Positions 12,208 to 13,364 of a DNA stretch of 13,364 bases are shown here, one piece after another. The position numbers and the translations under genes are program-made. The stretch's first letter is position 1. The number at the start of each line of letters is the position of its first letter. This DNA is from CAZCDM01 sp964497475. GTDB lineage: Bacteria > Planctomycetota > Phycisphaerae > SM23-33. The DNA is taken from NCBI GenBank assembly GCA_964497475.1, contig CAZCDM010000047.1, positions 1 to 13,364 on the forward strand, in the 5' to 3' direction. The notes beneath the pieces are model-generated. The model saw only the letters and a list, made by a program, of their open reading frames with translations. It was not told the DNA's origin and ran no database searches.

Positions 12208-13253
12208 GCTTTCGCGTTGCTGTGGTTGGAACCGGACGCATGGGCAAGCTGCACGCCCGCGTACTGAGCGAGCTGGACTCGGCCGAGCTGGTCTGCGTGG
12301 TCGACGCCAACGAGGCCGCCGCCCAGGCCGTCGCCAAACAGCGCGACTGCAAAGCCTTTACCGACCCGGCCGAGGCGGTCGACCTCGTCGACGCCGCCAT
12401 CATCGCCACGCCCACCGTCGCCCACCTGGACTGTGCCCGCCCCTTCGTCCAGGCCGGCAAGGACGTGCTCATCGAAAAGCCCATCTGCAACGACCCCGCC
12501 GCCGGGCAGGAGCTGCTGGACCTGGCCGCCCAGACCGGCTCGACGATGCAGGTCGGCCATACCGAGCGGTTCAACCCCACCAGCATCGCCCTGCGGAAGT
12601 ATGACATCCGCCCGAAGTTCATCGAGGCCCACCGCATCAGCCCCTACACCTTCCGCAGTGCCGACGTCGGCGTGGTGCTGGACATGATGATCCACGACAT
12701 CGACCTGGTGCTGATGTACGTCCGCAGCGAGGTCGAGGACATCCAGGCCGTCGGCGTGAACGTCATCGGCAGCAGCGAGGACATCGCCAACGTCCGCCTG
12801 CGGTTCGCCAACGGGTGCGTGGCCAACATCACCGCCAGCCGACTGGCCATCAAAACCGAACGCAAAATGCGCCTGTTCTCCGAGGAGCATTACCTCTCGG
12901 TGGACTACGGCAAGAATGTCGGCATCGTGATCGAGAAGGCCCGCAACCTCGACCTGATCCAGATGGCCCGGGACATGGACGTGGACGACATTGCCGAACT
13001 CGCCCAGAGCGTGGACTACAAAGAGCTGCTGAAGGTCGAGGAACTCACCCCGCCGGATGACGACAAAGACGCCCTGACCCGCCAGGCCGAGGCCTTCCGC
13101 CAGACCGTCGAGGAAGGCGTCCCGCCCGTCTGCAGCGCCGCCGAGGGGCTCGCCGCGGTGCGCACCGCCCAAGCCATCGTCGAAGCCATCCACGCCCACC
13201 ACTGGGACGGCCAGACCACCGACCGCACCGGCCCGGACATCCTCTCAAAGTAA
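12204..13253 (+). CDS. Gfo/Idh/MocA family oxidoreductase, GnnA-like
   Basis: A 349-aa NAD(P)-dependent dehydrogenase. Seen: Rossmann VVGTGRMGKLHAR (7-19), IATPTVAHLDCA (67-78), IEKPI (90-94) with Lys92, VGHTERFNP (117-125), and MIHDIDL (162-168) with His164, all typical of the family. The ATG overlaps the stop of the second lpxA (ATGA), and AAAGGA precedes it. In Acidithiobacillus ferrooxidans the related GnnA, encoded next to lpxA, oxidises the 3-OH of UDP-GlcNAc so that GnnB can aminate it for lipid A with amide-linked chains. That role fits here, but no GnnB aminotransferase is visible in the window. Other sugar substrates remain possible. The last ~40 residues are hydrophilic. Confidence 0.88.
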   Translation: MSFRVAVVGTGRMGKLHARVLSELDSAELVCVVDANEAAAQAVAKQRDCKAFTDPAEAVDLVDAAIIATPTVAHLDCARPFVQAGKDVLIEKPICNDPAAGQELLDLAAQTGSTMQVGHTERFNPTSIALRKYDIRPKFIEAHRISPYTFRSADVGVVLDMMIHDIDLVLMYVRSEVEDIQAVGVNVIGSSEDIANVRLRFANGCVANITASRLAIKTERKMRLFSEEHYLSVDYGKNVGIVIEKARNLDLIQMARDMDVDDIAELAQSVDYKELLKVEELTPPDDDKDALTRQAEAFRQTVEEGVPPVCSAAEGLAAVRTAQAIVEAIHAHHWDGQTTDRTGPDILSK

Positions 13254-13281
13254 CCCCGCCCCAAGCCGAGGCAAGGCATAC

Positions 13282-13304
13282 TCCACGCGCGGGCGCACCG
13301 TGGA
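13282..13304 (+). terminator. Hairpin 28 bases after the last gene, weak terminator candidate
   Basis: TCCACG (13282-13287) pairs with CGTGGA (13299-13304) around an 11-base GC-rich loop. No T-run follows, so it is not a canonical intrinsic terminator. It is the first structure after the operon and may act with the larger hairpin beyond it. Confidence 0.25.
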
Positions 13305-13308
13305 ACAT

Positions 13309-13347
13309 ACTCTAGTAGTCTGTCCCATCTAAAAGGATGGGTAGAGT
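13309..13347 (+). other. Two-part hairpin at the right edge
   Basis: ACTCTA (13309-13314) pairs with TAGAGT (13342-13347), and stacked on it CCCATC (13324-13329) pairs with GATGGG (13336-13341) around a TAAAAG loop; a 9-base bulge lies on the left side. The DNA here is clearly more AT-rich than the genes. It could end the lpx operon, begin a small RNA, or be the end of a mobile element running off the window. There is no run of T after it. Confidence 0.4.
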
Positions 13348-13364
13348 CGCTTCAGTTTCACTCG

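Overview
The window looks like chromosomal DNA of a GC-rich, Gram-negative bacterium with an outer membrane, most likely a planctomycete and perhaps of the Phycisphaerae. The clues are a complete early lipid A cluster, an LpxC-FabZ fusion, GTG and TTG starts, promoter-close (possibly leaderless) starts, and the style of the esterase and Skp/OmpH proteins. Placement is an inference from gene content; there is no rRNA or other marker here. Coding density is high, and no gap between genes exceeds about 190 bases.

Left third, minus strand (42-3246): the classic operon rpmF-plsX-fabH-fabD, transcribed leftwards off the window. It couples ribosomal protein bL32 to the start of fatty acid and phospholipid synthesis. 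A consensus-like promoter lies just upstream (3396-3424). A secreted alpha/beta-hydrolase esterase follows on the same strand (3432-4250) with its own promoter.

Middle (4349-5544), plus strand: a small membrane-anchored thioredoxin-fold protein without the CxxC pair, divergent from the esterase, then a DUF433/DUF5615 (PIN-like) toxin-antitoxin type pair with its own TATAAT box and a nearby inverted repeat.

Right part (5595-13253), plus strand: gpsA-folP, then a promoter and ompH/skp, lpxD, an lpxC-fabZ fusion, two tandem LpxA-like genes and a Gfo/Idh/MocA oxidoreductase. The last genes are packed with 4-8 base overlaps or very short gaps. Products in the window supply acyl-phosphate (PlsX) and glycerol-3-phosphate (GpsA) for phospholipid, and the first steps of lipid A (LpxA, LpxC, LpxD) plus a FabZ dehydratase. 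The window is therefore an envelope-lipid hub.

The most interesting signal is the tandem LpxA pair. The first copy keeps the LpxA C-terminal signature but has lost the catalytic histidines. The second keeps the histidines but has an unrelated-looking C-terminal helical region with a CxxC. The oxidoreductase coupled to them resembles GnnA, which would suggest amide-linked (2,3-diamino) lipid A. The last ~60 bases are more AT-rich and form a two-part hairpin at the window edge, of unknown identity.
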